From a virus: DNA of 46,104 bases. How positions within the stretch are numbered: the first letter of the stretch is position 1; the number at the start of each line of letters is the position of its first letter. This document shows positions 5,121-13,053 of this stretch, piece by piece. The stretch covers positions 1 to 46,104 of the IMG/VR virus record IMGVR_UViG_3300050821_001130; one strand, written 5' to 3'. The position numbers were made by a program, and so were the translations under genes. The notes under the pieces were generated by a model. The model made no database searches. It had not been told where the DNA came from and saw nothing but the letters and a program-made list of their open reading frames with translations.

Positions 5121-5877
5121 GGCTTACGAGCTTGGTAAGCTTGGTGTGACAGAAGCACCTGCTTGGTGGCTTCTCGGTGGAAGTGCAGTACACAAGGCAA
5201 CTGAATGGCTGGATAAGGGTGAATGGGACGATGCCCCTGAGATGGCTTTCTACACAGCATTCAACAATGAGATCTTTGACGCTGTCGATAGAGAGCCTGA
5301 TCAGGAGCTATGGCGTAAGGCTGGTTATGGTGCGCGAGCACAGGGCTATGACCACTGGATGAAGCAGGGCCCACTGTACGTTAAGCAGTGGGCTGACCGG
5401 GTGCAAACCTGGCAATGGATTGAGCTAGATGTTTCTACTACGCTGCCCTCTGGGATCAAGGTCAAGGCGTATATCGACCGCGTGAGCAGGATCGGAAACT
5501 TGTTTGAGATCGTAGATCTCAAGACTGGAAGTACTCGACCTGACTCCGACCAGCAGCTAGGCATCTATTCAGTCCTACTACGCAGTTATATCAGTCGTAG
5601 TGTAGCACGGAACGTGTTCGAGCCTATTACCATTCAGGCTTACAACTACATGTTCAAGGACGACGAGTTCTATGACATGGATGTGTCCAACTGGAACATC
5701 CATACACTTGACGCACTAGCTACGGAGTGGTACAATGGACTTGAGTCCGGAGTTTTCCTCCCAAACCGAGGAAAGCAATGTGCAAGCTGCGGACTCTCCG
5801 CAGCCTGCTACCTCAACAGTGGCGACACGCCGACGACGCGCAGATTCGACAAGCTCAACCCCAACTACGAAGGGTAG
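5053..5877 (+). CDS. Cas4/RecB-like PD-(D/E)XK exonuclease
   Basis: 274 aa from ATG 5053, behind GAGGAAG; it overlaps the end of whiB by 68 nt. Motifs: H47 in GGSAVHKATEW, D142, catalytic EIVDLKTG (152-159), and QQLGIY (167-172). Cysteines C21, C243, C246 and C252 match the split [4Fe-4S] site of Cas4/AddB-type nucleases. No helicase domain. Expected role: end processing in recombination-dependent replication. A longer reading from 5014 would only add whiB shadow. Confidence 0.88.
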   Translation: MIEFLMPQHASHSAMNNYIRCGKAYELGKLGVTEAPAWWLLGGSAVHKATEWLDKGEWDDAPEMAFYTAFNNEIFDAVDREPDQELWRKAGYGARAQGYDHWMKQGPLYVKQWADRVQTWQWIELDVSTTLPSGIKVKAYIDRVSRIGNLFEIVDLKTGSTRPDSDQQLGIYSVLLRSYISRSVARNVFEPITIQAYNYMFKDDEFYDMDVSNWNIHTLDALATEWYNGLESGVFLPNRGKQCASCGLSAACYLNSGDTPTTRRFDKLNPNYEG

Positions 5878-5878
5878 C

Positions 5879-6382
5879 ATGGTTACTAAGAAGGAGACTC
5901 CCGAGGTGGATCCTTGGGAGGACAAGGAGAATCCTGTGACAGTCATCAAGGGTTCTGGTGGTGAGTACGCCTCGATCACGTTCAAGGCTGGCTCTGGGTA
6001 CAACGCTCCCTGGCTCGTTCTGAAGCCCTCCAGCATGGATGAGGCCAAGGAGATGGTCCAGCACGATGACCTGGAAGAGCTTTTGGACCTGATCGCTCGC
6101 AAGAACAAGGTGTTCGAGAAGTCGTTCGGTGGCATTCCTACACCGGCTGGCCCGGCGCCTAAGGCGTCCGGAGGAGGCAACTGGGGCAACAAGTCCAAGG
6201 CTTCCAGCGGTTCGTCTGAGGTGCCTTCTGGCACCTGTTCCGTGCACAACTGCGACCTACAGTTCGCGGATGCCTTCACCAAGCGTGACGGTTCCAAGGT
6301 GAACGCTCGTGTCGGTTGCCCTGTACCGAAGTGCTACTCTGACACTGTGTGGCAGAACGATGATGGAACGTGGGGTAAGTAA
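5879..6382 (+). CDS. Hypothetical zinc-ribbon protein, possible ssDNA-binding partner
   Basis: 167 aa from ATG 5879 (GAAGGG 4 nt upstream). A compact N-terminal domain (YASITFKAGSGYNAPW), a Gly/Ser/Lys linker around residue 95-120, and a C-terminal CSVHNC ... CPVPKC zinc site. Position between the exonuclease and the ATPase suggests a nucleic-acid-binding recombination or replication accessory. That role is inferred from context only. Confidence 0.7.
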   Translation: MVTKKETPEVDPWEDKENPVTVIKGSGGEYASITFKAGSGYNAPWLVLKPSSMDEAKEMVQHDDLEELLDLIARKNKVFEKSFGGIPTPAGPAPKASGGGNWGNKSKASSGSSEVPSGTCSVHNCDLQFADAFTKRDGSKVNARVGCPVPKCYSDTVWQNDDGTWGK

Positions 6383-6385
6383 CTG

Positions 6386-6862
6386 ATGGCTACGCAACAG
6401 GACATTGAAGATATCAGTGTCGCGAAGTTTGTGATCAAGGTGGCCATTGGGGTCATCGTTGGCCTTATGGTCGTGGTCTTCGGCATCTCCGTAGGCCTTG
6501 GAGCCTACGGACGTTGGAGCAAGGTTCAGGAGGCCAAGACCCAGGCTCAGACGGCGCGTATTGACGCGGCCAACCAGGCTCAGGTCAACCAGTTGCTGAT
6601 CAACTCTGCTGATCAGCAGATTCAGATTCACCAGAAGCAGGCTCAGATCCGTCTGGCCGATGCTGTCGGTATTCGTGAGGCACAGGACGAAGTCAGCAAG
6701 ACCCTGACTCCGCTGTACGTTCAGTTCGAGATGGTTGATGCTCTGAAGACCATCGCCGATTCGGGAAAGAACAACACGGTGGTCTACATTCCTACCGGTG
6801 CCAACGGCATTCCGCTGATCAGCAACACCGACAGCACGCAGGTTGGTACCCCGAAGGGCTAA
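6386..6862 (+). CDS. Membrane-anchored coiled-coil protein
   Basis: 158 aa, ATG 6386, 3 nt after the previous stop. One strong transmembrane segment (about 14-38, VAIGVIVGLMVVVFGISVGL), then an Ala/Gln-rich coiled coil (48-95), then a C-terminal part with LKTIADSGKNNTVVYIP that resembles the end of SPFH/prohibitin-like proteins, though the SPFH core is absent. Probably a cytoplasmic-membrane protein with a cytosolic tail; function unknown. Confidence 0.75.
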   Translation: MATQQDIEDISVAKFVIKVAIGVIVGLMVVVFGISVGLGAYGRWSKVQEAKTQAQTARIDAANQAQVNQLLINSADQQIQIHQKQAQIRLADAVGIREAQDEVSKTLTPLYVQFEMVDALKTIADSGKNNTVVYIPTGANGIPLISNTDSTQVGTPKG

Positions 6863-6865
6863 CCC

Positions 6866-7093
6866 TTGAATATGAAGATCTGGTTGTTCATAGAACCTGA
6901 TAAGGTCACTGACAGTTGGCACAGTGGTGGTTCCGTCATGGTTATCGCTGAGACGGAGGGGCAGGTTAAGAACCTGCTTGCTCACACCGAAGTGGAACTG
7001 TCTGAAGACGACTGGGAGAACGTGCGAACGTTCCCTACGCACTCTTACGTGCCTGCTGAAGTATTCATCTTTCCAGATTCGGGATGTTGCTAA
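6866..7093 (+). CDS. Hypothetical protein, 75 aa
   Basis: TTG 6866 lies 7 nt after GAAGGG; ATG 6872 is the alternative. Mixed alpha/beta composition starting MKIWLFIEPDKV and ending PDSGCC. One base before the next start. No family recognised. Confidence 0.65.
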   Translation: MNMKIWLFIEPDKVTDSWHSGGSVMVIAETEGQVKNLLAHTEVELSEDDWENVRTFPTHSYVPAEVFIFPDSGCC

Positions 7094-7094
7094 C

Positions 7095-7268
7095 ATGAAG
7101 CGAGTGACCTTCTACACCAGCATTGGTTTTCCCTCCGCTGAGCGTGTTGAGGTGGAGCGGTACACCGATGAAGAGTTCGAAGACCTGACCGAAGCCGATC
7201 TCTATGAGATGGCTGACGAGTATGCCCAGCAGTGGCTTGAGGCCTGGTTTGAAGTCGAGGACGTGTGA
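7095..7268 (+). CDS. Hypothetical acidic protein, 57 aa
   Basis: ATG 7095, MKRVTFYTSIGFPSAERVEV then an acidic helix (TDEEFEDLTEADLYEMADEY). Its TGA overlaps the GTG of the ATPase gene, which suggests coupled expression. Unknown function. Confidence 0.7.
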   Translation: MKRVTFYTSIGFPSAERVEVERYTDEEFEDLTEADLYEMADEYAQQWLEAWFEVEDV

Positions 7269-8038
7269 GTTTTAAGCTCGCACGCGCTGTAAGGCGGGGG
7301 CTCACTAATGGTGAGCCTCTGCCCGATGTGTTCCGGTCACTGAAGGATCGAGGGATTCGGTTCTATCGAGGTGGAACCGTCTTGGTGGGTGGCGTTCCTG
7401 GCTCCATGAAGACCATGTTCATCGGTCACATGGTGGACACCATGAAGGTCCCCACCCTCTATATCAGCAATGACACCAACGAGCTAGACATCATCTCGCG
7501 ATACCTCGCGAGGCGTACCAAGCAGGACTCGAACATCATGCGTATGAAGGCTCTGAAGGACCCTGAATGGGCCGCTGAGAAGCTGAGCGACATGGACTGG
7601 GTCCGCTGGAACTTCAACGCCTCTCCGTCTCTTGAGGAGATCGAGGAGGAGATGATGGCATTCGAGGAGTTGTGGGGTGAGCACGCTCACCTGGTGGTCG
7701 TTGACATCCTCATGAAGGTGGACTATTATGAAGACGGAGGTGGAAGTCTTGAGGGCATCGTCCGTTACTTGGACAAGCTCGCTCGGGACACCGGCTCTTG
7801 CATCATCATAGCATGCCACACCAGTGAGAACGAAGACGGACACCCAACACAGCCGCTCAAGGCGATCCTGAACAAGGTGTCCAAGCTCAGCACACTGGTG
7901 CTGACCACAGCATACGATGGGAACACCTTCTATCTGGCACCTGTGAAGAACCGTAACGGCTTCGCAGATTCTACTGGTTACTCCAGTATTCAGTTCTTGG
8001 TGGATCCCTCTACAGCGATCCTAGAGGAGCTAGAATGA
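7265..8038 (+). CDS. RecA/DnaB-fold ATPase
   Basis: 257 aa from GTG 7265 (GTGA overlap). Walker A GGVPGSMKT (42-50), Walker B LVVVDIL (143-149), then an IIIACHTSENE segment like the sensor region of DnaB/RecA-like proteins. It is a single-domain ATPase, much shorter than full DnaB (about 450 aa). Near primase and nuclease genes it is the best candidate for the replicative helicase motor or a recombinase; the two cannot be separated by eye. Confidence 0.82.
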   Translation: MSFKLARAVRRGLTNGEPLPDVFRSLKDRGIRFYRGGTVLVGGVPGSMKTMFIGHMVDTMKVPTLYISNDTNELDIISRYLARRTKQDSNIMRMKALKDPEWAAEKLSDMDWVRWNFNASPSLEEIEEEMMAFEELWGEHAHLVVVDILMKVDYYEDGGGSLEGIVRYLDKLARDTGSCIIIACHTSENEDGHPTQPLKAILNKVSKLSTLVLTTAYDGNTFYLAPVKNRNGFADSTGYSSIQFLVDPSTAILEELE

Positions 8039-8256
8039 GCCGGTGGCTCAAGCATCACGAGGGCCCGTTGTACCGGGTGGCGATCCTTAACCGCATGAGC
8101 GGCCACATCACCTACTACGGCCCCTACAGCCAGCCCTCGACCGCCAAGGGCGTTCGAACCAGCTGGATCAACAGCTATTGGAACAAGCGCCGTGAGGTTC
8201 CGAACATCGGTTGGATCGAAGAGACTCAGACACAGTGGTATAGGCTCGATGACTAA
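8035..8256 (+). CDS. Hypothetical protein, 73 aa
   Basis: ATG 8035 overlaps the previous stop (ATGA). Rich in Trp, Tyr and Arg (SRWLKHHEGPLYRVAI; ITYYGPYSQPSTAKGV). Possibly a small beta-rich nucleic-acid-associated protein; no family recognised. Confidence 0.7.
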   Translation: MSRWLKHHEGPLYRVAILNRMSGHITYYGPYSQPSTAKGVRTSWINSYWNKRREVPNIGWIEETQTQWYRLDD

Positions 8257-8614
8257 TGCAAACAAGCGACACGGAACAGGCTTTGAGACAGACGTTGTTG
8301 ATTATCTCAGAGGCCGAAACCAGATTGCGTCTCGCATTGCACGAACTGTCCCTGATGAAGGAGACGTTGTTCTTGGCGATGCGGAGTTCATCCTCCAGCT
8401 CAAGGCCAACCGAGACGCCAACACCTCAGCTTCACTGGGATCTCGACTCGAAGCAGCGCGCAGACAACGAGATCAATATGTTCTTGCAAGGAGTCTCCAA
8501 GGAGACCCACCCGTACCTGTACTGGTGATCAAGCAGCCGCGTAAGCCAATCGGCAAGTCATTCGTGGTCATGTATCTGGAGGATTTCGTAGATGACCGAG
8601 AAGAAGACGTTTAA
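8249..8614 (+). CDS. Probable PD-(D/E)XK nuclease or Holliday-junction resolvase
   Basis: 121 aa from ATG 8249. N-terminal GTGFETDVVDYLRG (Glu motif), then PDEGDVVLGDAEFILQLKA, matching the D-x(n)-(E/Q)-x-K catalytic core of Hjc/VRR-type nucleases with Gln in place of the second acidic residue, then an arginine-rich helix. Expected to resolve branched replication intermediates. The earlier ATG (8192) falls inside the preceding gene. Confidence 0.72.
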   Translation: MTNANKRHGTGFETDVVDYLRGRNQIASRIARTVPDEGDVVLGDAEFILQLKANRDANTSASLGSRLEAARRQRDQYVLARSLQGDPPVPVLVIKQPRKPIGKSFVVMYLEDFVDDREEDV

Positions 8615-8894
8615 GAACGTTAGCTCTGTGATCAACTCCTTTGAGCCGGAACACACTTGGCTTGTGGAGGGATTCCGTCTGGAATCCAACGTGTTTACCC
8701 ATCGTGAGTGGGACATGGAAGTCACCTTCACCAGGAAGTTGAAGCCTATCACGGTCGGTAGTGCCGTTCGATACTCGCGCTGGGGTCAGGAAGATTACAC
8801 GGTCACTGTTCTGGCTTTCCATGATGGCGCTTATTGGGTTCAGCACGAAGACGGCGCGTACACTACAGTGGCAGCTGATGACCTCATCCGCTAG
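8592..8894 (+). CDS. Hypothetical protein, 100 aa
   Basis: ATG 8592 with GGAGG about 9 nt upstream, overlapping the nuclease gene by 23 nt. C-terminal half AVRYSRWGQEDYTVTVLAF and YWVQHEDGAYTTV suggests a small beta-barrel (KOW/SH3-like) fold. Function unknown. Confidence 0.7.
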   Translation: MTEKKTFKNVSSVINSFEPEHTWLVEGFRLESNVFTHREWDMEVTFTRKLKPITVGSAVRYSRWGQEDYTVTVLAFHDGAYWVQHEDGAYTTVAADDLIR

Positions 8895-9237
8895 GTTCAA
8901 CATCGAGCCCATTCTGGAATGGTTCGGGGCGGAATGTCCGCCCCGCTCCTCCAAACTCAAGTGCCCGTTCCATGACGACAACAATGCCAGCGGGTATATC
9001 CCGGAGTCCAGGCAGTACTTCAAGTGCCTTGCCTGCGGCGTCCAGGGAGACGCTGTGAGGCTCCTACATGACCAAGGAGAGATGAGCTGGCGTGACGCTT
9101 ACGCGCGAGCAGAGGAGCTTGCTGGAAAGCCAGACGAGTCGGTACCAGGAACACCTGTACCTCGCAGCCGAGTATCTGGACGGCAGAGGGATTACCGAGG
9201 ACACAGCCGTTTCGGCTCGACTGGGAGTAGTGGATGA
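8878..9237 (+). CDS. DNA primase, CHC2-type zinc-finger part
   Basis: ATG 8878 starts MTSSARFNIEPILEWFGAEC. Zinc finger CPFHDDNNAS ... FKCLACGVQGD (about residues 24-51) is the CHC2 domain of DnaG-type primases that recognises the template. The conserved reading ends near SWRDAYARAEELAG; after that this frame reads low-complexity sequence to 9237 while the TOPRIM ORF continues in the +1 frame from 9092. So the primase is split or joined by frameshifting. Confidence 0.85.
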   Translation: MTSSARFNIEPILEWFGAECPPRSSKLKCPFHDDNNASGYIPESRQYFKCLACGVQGDAVRLLHDQGEMSWRDAYARAEELAGKPDESVPGTPVPRSRVSGRQRDYRGHSRFGSTGSSG

Positions 9238-9727
9238 ACCCATACATGGAGACACCGAAGCCGCTTATAACCGTCTTGCCATCCCATACATCACCAGATC
9301 GGGTGTTGTCGATCTGCGTTATCGATGCATTCGGGGGCACGCATGTGGAGAAGTGGGCTGTCCCAAGTACCTTGGGAGGCCCGGACAGACTCTACGAATC
9401 TTTGGCGTGGAGGCTATCGTATCTGCTGGAGACACAATCTCAGTCACCGAAGGCGAACTGGACACTGTCATTCTACGGCAGCTTGGATACGCTAGTGTTG
9501 GACTTCCAGGGGCCGAATCGTGGAAGCGACACTGGCATCGACTCTTTGAAGACTTCAGCCGAATCGTAGTGTTCGGTGATGGAGACAGCGCCGGTAGGCG
9601 CTTCATCAAGAAGATGATGGACGAGTTTCCACAGAGTGTCGAGGGTATCCAGCTCCCTGATGAGGAAGACGTAAACAGCATGTATCTGCTGGAAGGCAGG
9701 GAGTACTTTGACCGCTACCTACGGTGA
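9092..9727 (+). CDS. DNA primase, TOPRIM catalytic part
   Basis: 211 aa from GTG 9092. N-terminal helical part (TREQRSLLESQTSRY, YLDGRGI), cysteine pair CGEVGCPKYLG, then TOPRIM motifs VTEGELDTVIL (Glu) and VVFGDGDSAGRR (DxD). With the zinc-finger ORF it makes a primase of the usual domain order. Whether it is made as a separate subunit or as a frameshift fusion is open; the overlap is 146 nt. Confidence 0.88.
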   Translation: MTLTREQRSLLESQTSRYQEHLYLAAEYLDGRGITEDTAVSARLGVVDEPIHGDTEAAYNRLAIPYITRSGVVDLRYRCIRGHACGEVGCPKYLGRPGQTLRIFGVEAIVSAGDTISVTEGELDTVILRQLGYASVGLPGAESWKRHWHRLFEDFSRIVVFGDGDSAGRRFIKKMMDEFPQSVEGIQLPDEEDVNSMYLLEGREYFDRYLR

Positions 9728-9965
9728 CTATCCGTTCTGGCCTATCATCCCGTTCACACCAAACCGGATGGACATACTGGAGACGGATAAGCTAGAATAT
9801 TGGGAGAACATAGCGGTCCAGGCCGTTGAGTTCTTCTCAAGCAAGGAAGACTTCATGGAGTGGGTTTGTACCCACTACTTCGCAGATGACAACCGACGCA
9901 CCGCTGACGGTGCGTGGGACCTGGTGAAGTATATGCAGGACAACCCGGAGATGGACGTTGACTAA
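9708..9965 (+). CDS. Hypothetical acidic protein, 85 aa
   Basis: TTG 9708 with AGGGAG 4-5 nt upstream, overlapping primase by 20 nt; ATG 9768 is the alternative. Aromatic N-terminus (YPFWPIIPFTPN) and acidic helical remainder (VEFFSSKEDFMEWV). No family recognised. Confidence 0.65.
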   Translation: MTATYGDYPFWPIIPFTPNRMDILETDKLEYWENIAVQAVEFFSSKEDFMEWVCTHYFADDNRRTADGAWDLVKYMQDNPEMDVD

Positions 9966-10371
9966 GAAGCTGACTTGGGAGGTCGATAAGGCCTCCCTGG
10001 TCCTCAAGGTAACAGACGGAGCCAAGGAAACCACTTGGAAGATCCGTAAGAGCACGAAGACCGAAGACCTCCGCACGATTTTGGAGGAGATGCAGCTGGC
10101 TCTGTGGGAGCCGGGTGGGCCGAATAGCTGGGGTCCGATCGAGCCGACTGTACCGATGCTTGAGGCAGTCCGTACGGTGGACGCTGAGGAGCTAGCAGAG
10201 CTTCAGAGGTACAAGGCTGTACAGGCTTCCTCGGAAGAGGCTTCACGGGCCGCTCAGGCGGCCTACGTAGACAAGCTGAACATCGGAGCCAAGTGGTTCG
10301 AGGCCGATGAGGATGAAACCTATGGCATTCCGATCCCAGACTATGACACAGGAGAGGTGAGGCCTCGATGA
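9958..10371 (+). CDS. Hypothetical protein, 137 aa
   Basis: TTG 9958 with GGAG 10 nt upstream, overlapping the preceding stop. Short beta-strands at the N-terminus (LTWEVDKASLVLKV), helical middle rich in Ala and Glu, acidic tail. No recognised domain; replication operon context. Confidence 0.65.
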   Translation: MTKKLTWEVDKASLVLKVTDGAKETTWKIRKSTKTEDLRTILEEMQLALWEPGGPNSWGPIEPTVPMLEAVRTVDAEELAELQRYKAVQASSEEASRAAQAAYVDKLNIGAKWFEADEDETYGIPIPDYDTGEVRPR

Positions 10372-10547
10372 GTGAAGACGTTTACACCACGCTAGTGGGT
10401 CTAAGCGGCGGTTGGGTTGTCCACAAGAACGGTGAGTACGTGCACGGTTCGTGGTGCTTCACTCGGTGGGGAGCTGAGCAGTTTGCCAGGAGGCTGGCTC
10501 GCGAAGACAGCAGCGGTGACCGTCGAGAGAAGCTGGTGAAGATCTGA
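10368..10547 (+). CDS. Hypothetical protein, 59 aa
   Basis: ATG 10368 overlaps the previous stop (ATGA). Reads MSEDVYTTLVGLSGGWVVHK, with GSWCFTRWGAEQFARRLARE, a Trp-rich small fold. Its stop overlaps the next ATG (TGATG). Unknown function. Confidence 0.7.
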   Translation: MSEDVYTTLVGLSGGWVVHKNGEYVHGSWCFTRWGAEQFARRLAREDSSGDRREKLVKI

Positions 10548-10627
10548 TGAAGGTTTCTGAGAAGGTCTACTGGACAGTCTTCATCCCGGCGTTTCTGATC
10601 ATCTGCCTTGTGATGGTGCTCGGATGA
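10547..10627 (+). CDS. Single-pass membrane microprotein, 26 aa
   Basis: ATG 10547 in a TGATG overlap; sequence is a short Lys/Glu head followed by one hydrophobic segment (VFIPAFLIICLVMVLG). Stop overlaps the next ATG. The coupling on both sides supports it as a real gene despite its size. Confidence 0.6.
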   Translation: MKVSEKVYWTVFIPAFLIICLVMVLG

Positions 10628-10797
10628 AGATTCTCAAGAACAAGCGCTACCAGGAGTTGTTGATCGCTGAACAGCGAGTCAAGGACTTCCTCCTCCTGCT
10701 GGAAGCCATGGAGCTTGCCGAGATTACGGGCGAGAAGCTTCAGCGCGAGTGGGACCGTACGCTGGGTAGGGCAATCAGATTGGACTACAATCTGTGA
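10624..10797 (+). CDS. Hypothetical helical protein, 57 aa
   Basis: ATG 10624 (ATGA overlap). Predicted long amphipathic helices (KRYQELLIAEQRVKDFLLLL), charged; could be a small coiled-coil binding protein. The GTG of the exonuclease gene overlaps its stop. Confidence 0.65.
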   Translation: MKILKNKRYQELLIAEQRVKDFLLLLEAMELAEITGEKLQREWDRTLGRAIRLDYNL

Positions 10798-11543
10798 AGA
10801 TCCTGACCCTTGACATCGAGATGGCGCCCAACATCGTCCACAGGTGGCAGCTGTACGGCAACGACACAACTGGTCTCAACCAGTTGATGCAGCCACAAGA
10901 GATGATGTGCGCAGCCTACAAGTGGTATGACGAAGATGAAATCCACTTTATGGTAACGCGGAAGTACATCAACGACCCTGTGTCTGCTGAGTCCGAAGCA
11001 CACTTGTGGGAAGCCCTAGATAGGGCTGATGCGGTGATCACGTACAACGGTAAGAAGTTCGACATTCCGCGAATCAACACAGAGTTGATCGAAAGCGGCT
11101 GGGGACCATACTCACCGTTCGCACATATCGACCTCTATCAAACCACTCGTAAGGTGTTCGGATTCCCCAGCAACAAGCTGGACTATGTGGCAGGTAGGCT
11201 GCTTGACAGCCACAAGGTGACACATTCAGGACATGACCTATGGGTTGCCTGCATGATGAAGGATCCCGAAGCTTGGGCGCTCATGGAAGAGTACAACAAG
11301 CAAGACGTTGTGCTTACGGAGCAGCTGTATACTAAGCTACGTCCCTGGATTCCGGGCCACCCGAACGTCCTGTTGTACGATGAGAATCCCGGACAGCTCT
11401 CTTGCCCCGTCTGTGGTGGGCGCATTCATCGGCGCGGAGAGCGCCAGCTGGCAACTGGCATTTATGAACGTTACCAGTGCACAGAATGCTTTGCCTGGTC
11501 CAAGAAGGTAAAGAGGCTTGATGGAGCTACAGTTCGACAATGA
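10794..11543 (+). CDS. DnaQ-like 3'-5' exonuclease with zinc ribbon
   Basis: 249 aa from GTG 10794. RNase H-fold motifs: LTLDIEM (D7, E9), YNGKKFDIPR (D90), and YNKQD (Tyr167, Asp171). A C-terminal zinc ribbon follows (C204, C207, C229, C232). The polymerase already has a proofreading domain, so this is more likely a separate nuclease for host DNA degradation or repair. Confidence 0.85.
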   Translation: MKILTLDIEMAPNIVHRWQLYGNDTTGLNQLMQPQEMMCAAYKWYDEDEIHFMVTRKYINDPVSAESEAHLWEALDRADAVITYNGKKFDIPRINTELIESGWGPYSPFAHIDLYQTTRKVFGFPSNKLDYVAGRLLDSHKVTHSGHDLWVACMMKDPEAWALMEEYNKQDVVLTEQLYTKLRPWIPGHPNVLLYDENPGQLSCPVCGGRIHRRGERQLATGIYERYQCTECFAWSKKVKRLDGATVRQ

Positions 11544-12222
11544 TGAGTGGACCACGGCAACAACCGTGGTCGCTCCCGACTCCGTTCACGGAGTCCAGGA
11601 GCCTGCTCCGCTTACGAGTGAGGACATCTCCAAGGCTAAGCAGAGCGCGGTGCGCTCAACCCGGAACAAGTTCTGGGGCTATGTTGAGTGGGATGACCTT
11701 ATGCAAGTGGTGGAGCTTGCGCTCCTAGAAACCCCGCAGAAGTTCGCCCGCCTTGTAGAGCAAGGCAACTACACAGGTGTGTGGCAAGAGTTCAATCGGA
11801 AGTGCACGCAATACGCGCACAAGCAGAAGGCTGCTGCTCTGGGCTACCGCCCCGAGGATCTGTTCTTCTACAGCAAGAAGGTTCTCCGTGAGATCATTCC
11901 CGTCATCCTAGAATCATGGGAGAGCGGAGACCTGTACGAATTTGAGTACACAGACCGTGCCCTGTGGGTGGACGTTGACCGGGCACTCAGGCAGATGAGT
12001 GCGGCTGATCTTCAGATCATCCGGTGGGCTTTCACAGATGATGAAGATACGGTCGCCGCTAAGCTAGGGCTTAGCCCTGGTGCTGCCTCTATGCGGGTCA
12101 GCAGGCTCCTGGACAAGATCCGAGAGGGTCTGGGTGGGGAGAACCCCGCACCGCGACGTAGGAGCCTCAGCAACGCTGCTAGCCAGGCTATGACTAGAAA
12201 CCAGTGGGATGGTGAAGGATGA
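11521..12222 (+). CDS. Sigma-70-family-like transcription factor
   Basis: 233 aa from ATG 11521 (AGAGG 4 nt upstream; TTG 11518 also possible). A region-2-like helix set (FWGYVEWDDLMQVVELALLE) and a C-terminal helix-turn-helix like region 4 (EDTVAAKLGLSPGAASMRVS, then LLDKIREGL). With WhiB it could give the phage its own promoter recognition, perhaps for late genes. Similarity to a canonical sigma is moderate, so an anti-terminator or activator is possible. Confidence 0.75.
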   Translation: MELQFDNDEWTTATTVVAPDSVHGVQEPAPLTSEDISKAKQSAVRSTRNKFWGYVEWDDLMQVVELALLETPQKFARLVEQGNYTGVWQEFNRKCTQYAHKQKAAALGYRPEDLFFYSKKVLREIIPVILESWESGDLYEFEYTDRALWVDVDRALRQMSAADLQIIRWAFTDDEDTVAAKLGLSPGAASMRVSRLLDKIREGLGGENPAPRRRSLSNAASQAMTRNQWDGEG

Positions 12223-12380
12223 CACACGACCACAACAAGCTGAACAGGAATTTTCTGGTTGAGCTAATCAGGCTGCGTTACAAGATCGATGGCGAGGCGC
12301 TGACGGAGCAGGAAGCTGAGAGCCTGCTTGACAGGCTCGACCAAGAAGCAGACTACCTAGGGGCATACGTAGATGAGTGA
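12219..12380 (+). CDS. Hypothetical helical protein, 53 aa
   Basis: ATG 12219 (ATGA overlap with the sigma-like gene). Charged and helical (NRNFLVELIRLRYKIDGEAL, then TEQEAESLLDRL). Co-translated with its neighbours; unknown function. Confidence 0.65.
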   Translation: MTHDHNKLNRNFLVELIRLRYKIDGEALTEQEAESLLDRLDQEADYLGAYVDE

Positions 12381-12636
12381 GTTGAAGGATTGGCGTGGAA
12401 CGCCGATCGTGGAAGGCGCCAAGGTCATTTGGCACGGTGAAAGTTCCTATCGTGTCGGCATCGGCACGATCACCAAGATTGAGGCACGTTCGAATGGCTT
12501 TTACACCACCGGTCGTGTGTGGGTTGACTGGCATGAGCACAAGGCTCATGACAACAAGAAGTCCCAGCCGTTGGACATCGCCCGCGTGACTGTTCTCACA
12601 AAGGACCTGCTTGATGACGTACTTCACGATCACTAA
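12373..12636 (+). CDS. Hypothetical small beta-barrel-like protein, 87 aa
   Basis: ATG 12373 overlapping the previous gene by 8 nt. The pattern GAKVIWHGESSYRVGIGTIT and GRVWVDWHEHKAH resembles small KOW/SH3-like folds with repeated strand-turn units. No family name can be assigned. Confidence 0.7.
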   Translation: MSELKDWRGTPIVEGAKVIWHGESSYRVGIGTITKIEARSNGFYTTGRVWVDWHEHKAHDNKKSQPLDIARVTVLTKDLLDDVLHDH

Positions 12637-12781
12637 GTCACAGGTTCAGGAACTGATTGACGCCTATGAGGCGTACTGTGATGAAATTGGGCAGACGTAC
12701 TACAACCAGGAACAGGCTGACATTGATCGAACCTGGGAAGAGGTTCGACGGATTCGGGAAGAGCTGGGGTTTCCAACTTGA
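12614..12781 (+). CDS. Hypothetical helical protein, 55 aa
   Basis: ATG 12614 inside the end of the previous gene. Acidic helical protein (TKSQVQELIDAYEAYCDEIG, then TWEEVRRIREELGF). Stop overlaps the TTG of the next gene. Confidence 0.65.
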   Translation: MTYFTITKSQVQELIDAYEAYCDEIGQTYYNQEQADIDRTWEEVRRIREELGFPT

Positions 12782-13053
12782 CTGAGCTTGAGTTTGTCAA
12801 TGACTGGTCAGAGCTTGAGGCAGCCGTAGCTGCTCTCAAGGAGAACGCAGACGATCACGGATCGTACTACCAGGATCCCTGGCTTCAGTCTTCTGAAGCC
12901 GAGCATGTGTTCTGGGTGATCACTGAGTTCGTCCCTCGCCTCTTGACACAGTATGCTAGTCTACTAGAGCTGTCGTACGTTCTCACAGACCTAGTGGAGA
13001 AGCAGAATGCACTCACACCGCCGTCAGGGCTTTACCTGCCCGATCACCGATAA
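12778..13053 (+). CDS. Hypothetical helical protein, 91 aa
   Basis: TTG 12778 (TTGA overlap). Acidic helical N-terminal half, then a hydrophobic region (VFWVITEFVPRLLTQY) and LELSYVLTDLVEKQN. The last 47 nt overlap the next gene in another frame. No family recognised. Confidence 0.65.
   Translation: MTELEFVNDWSELEAAVAALKENADDHGSYYQDPWLQSSEAEHVFWVITEFVPRLLTQYASLLELSYVLTDLVEKQNALTPPSGLYLPDHR

Noticed and set aside
6257-7096. 279-aa minus-strand ORF
   Set aside because: Antisense shadow of three coupled plus-strand genes; no start site or motif.
8256-8528. 90-aa plus-strand ORF
   Set aside because: Overlaps the PD-(D/E)XK-like gene in another frame; low-complexity Ser run, no ribosome site.
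9234-9569. 111-aa plus-strand ORF in the TOPRIM gene
   Set aside because: The TOPRIM frame is clearly coding here; no ribosome site for this frame.
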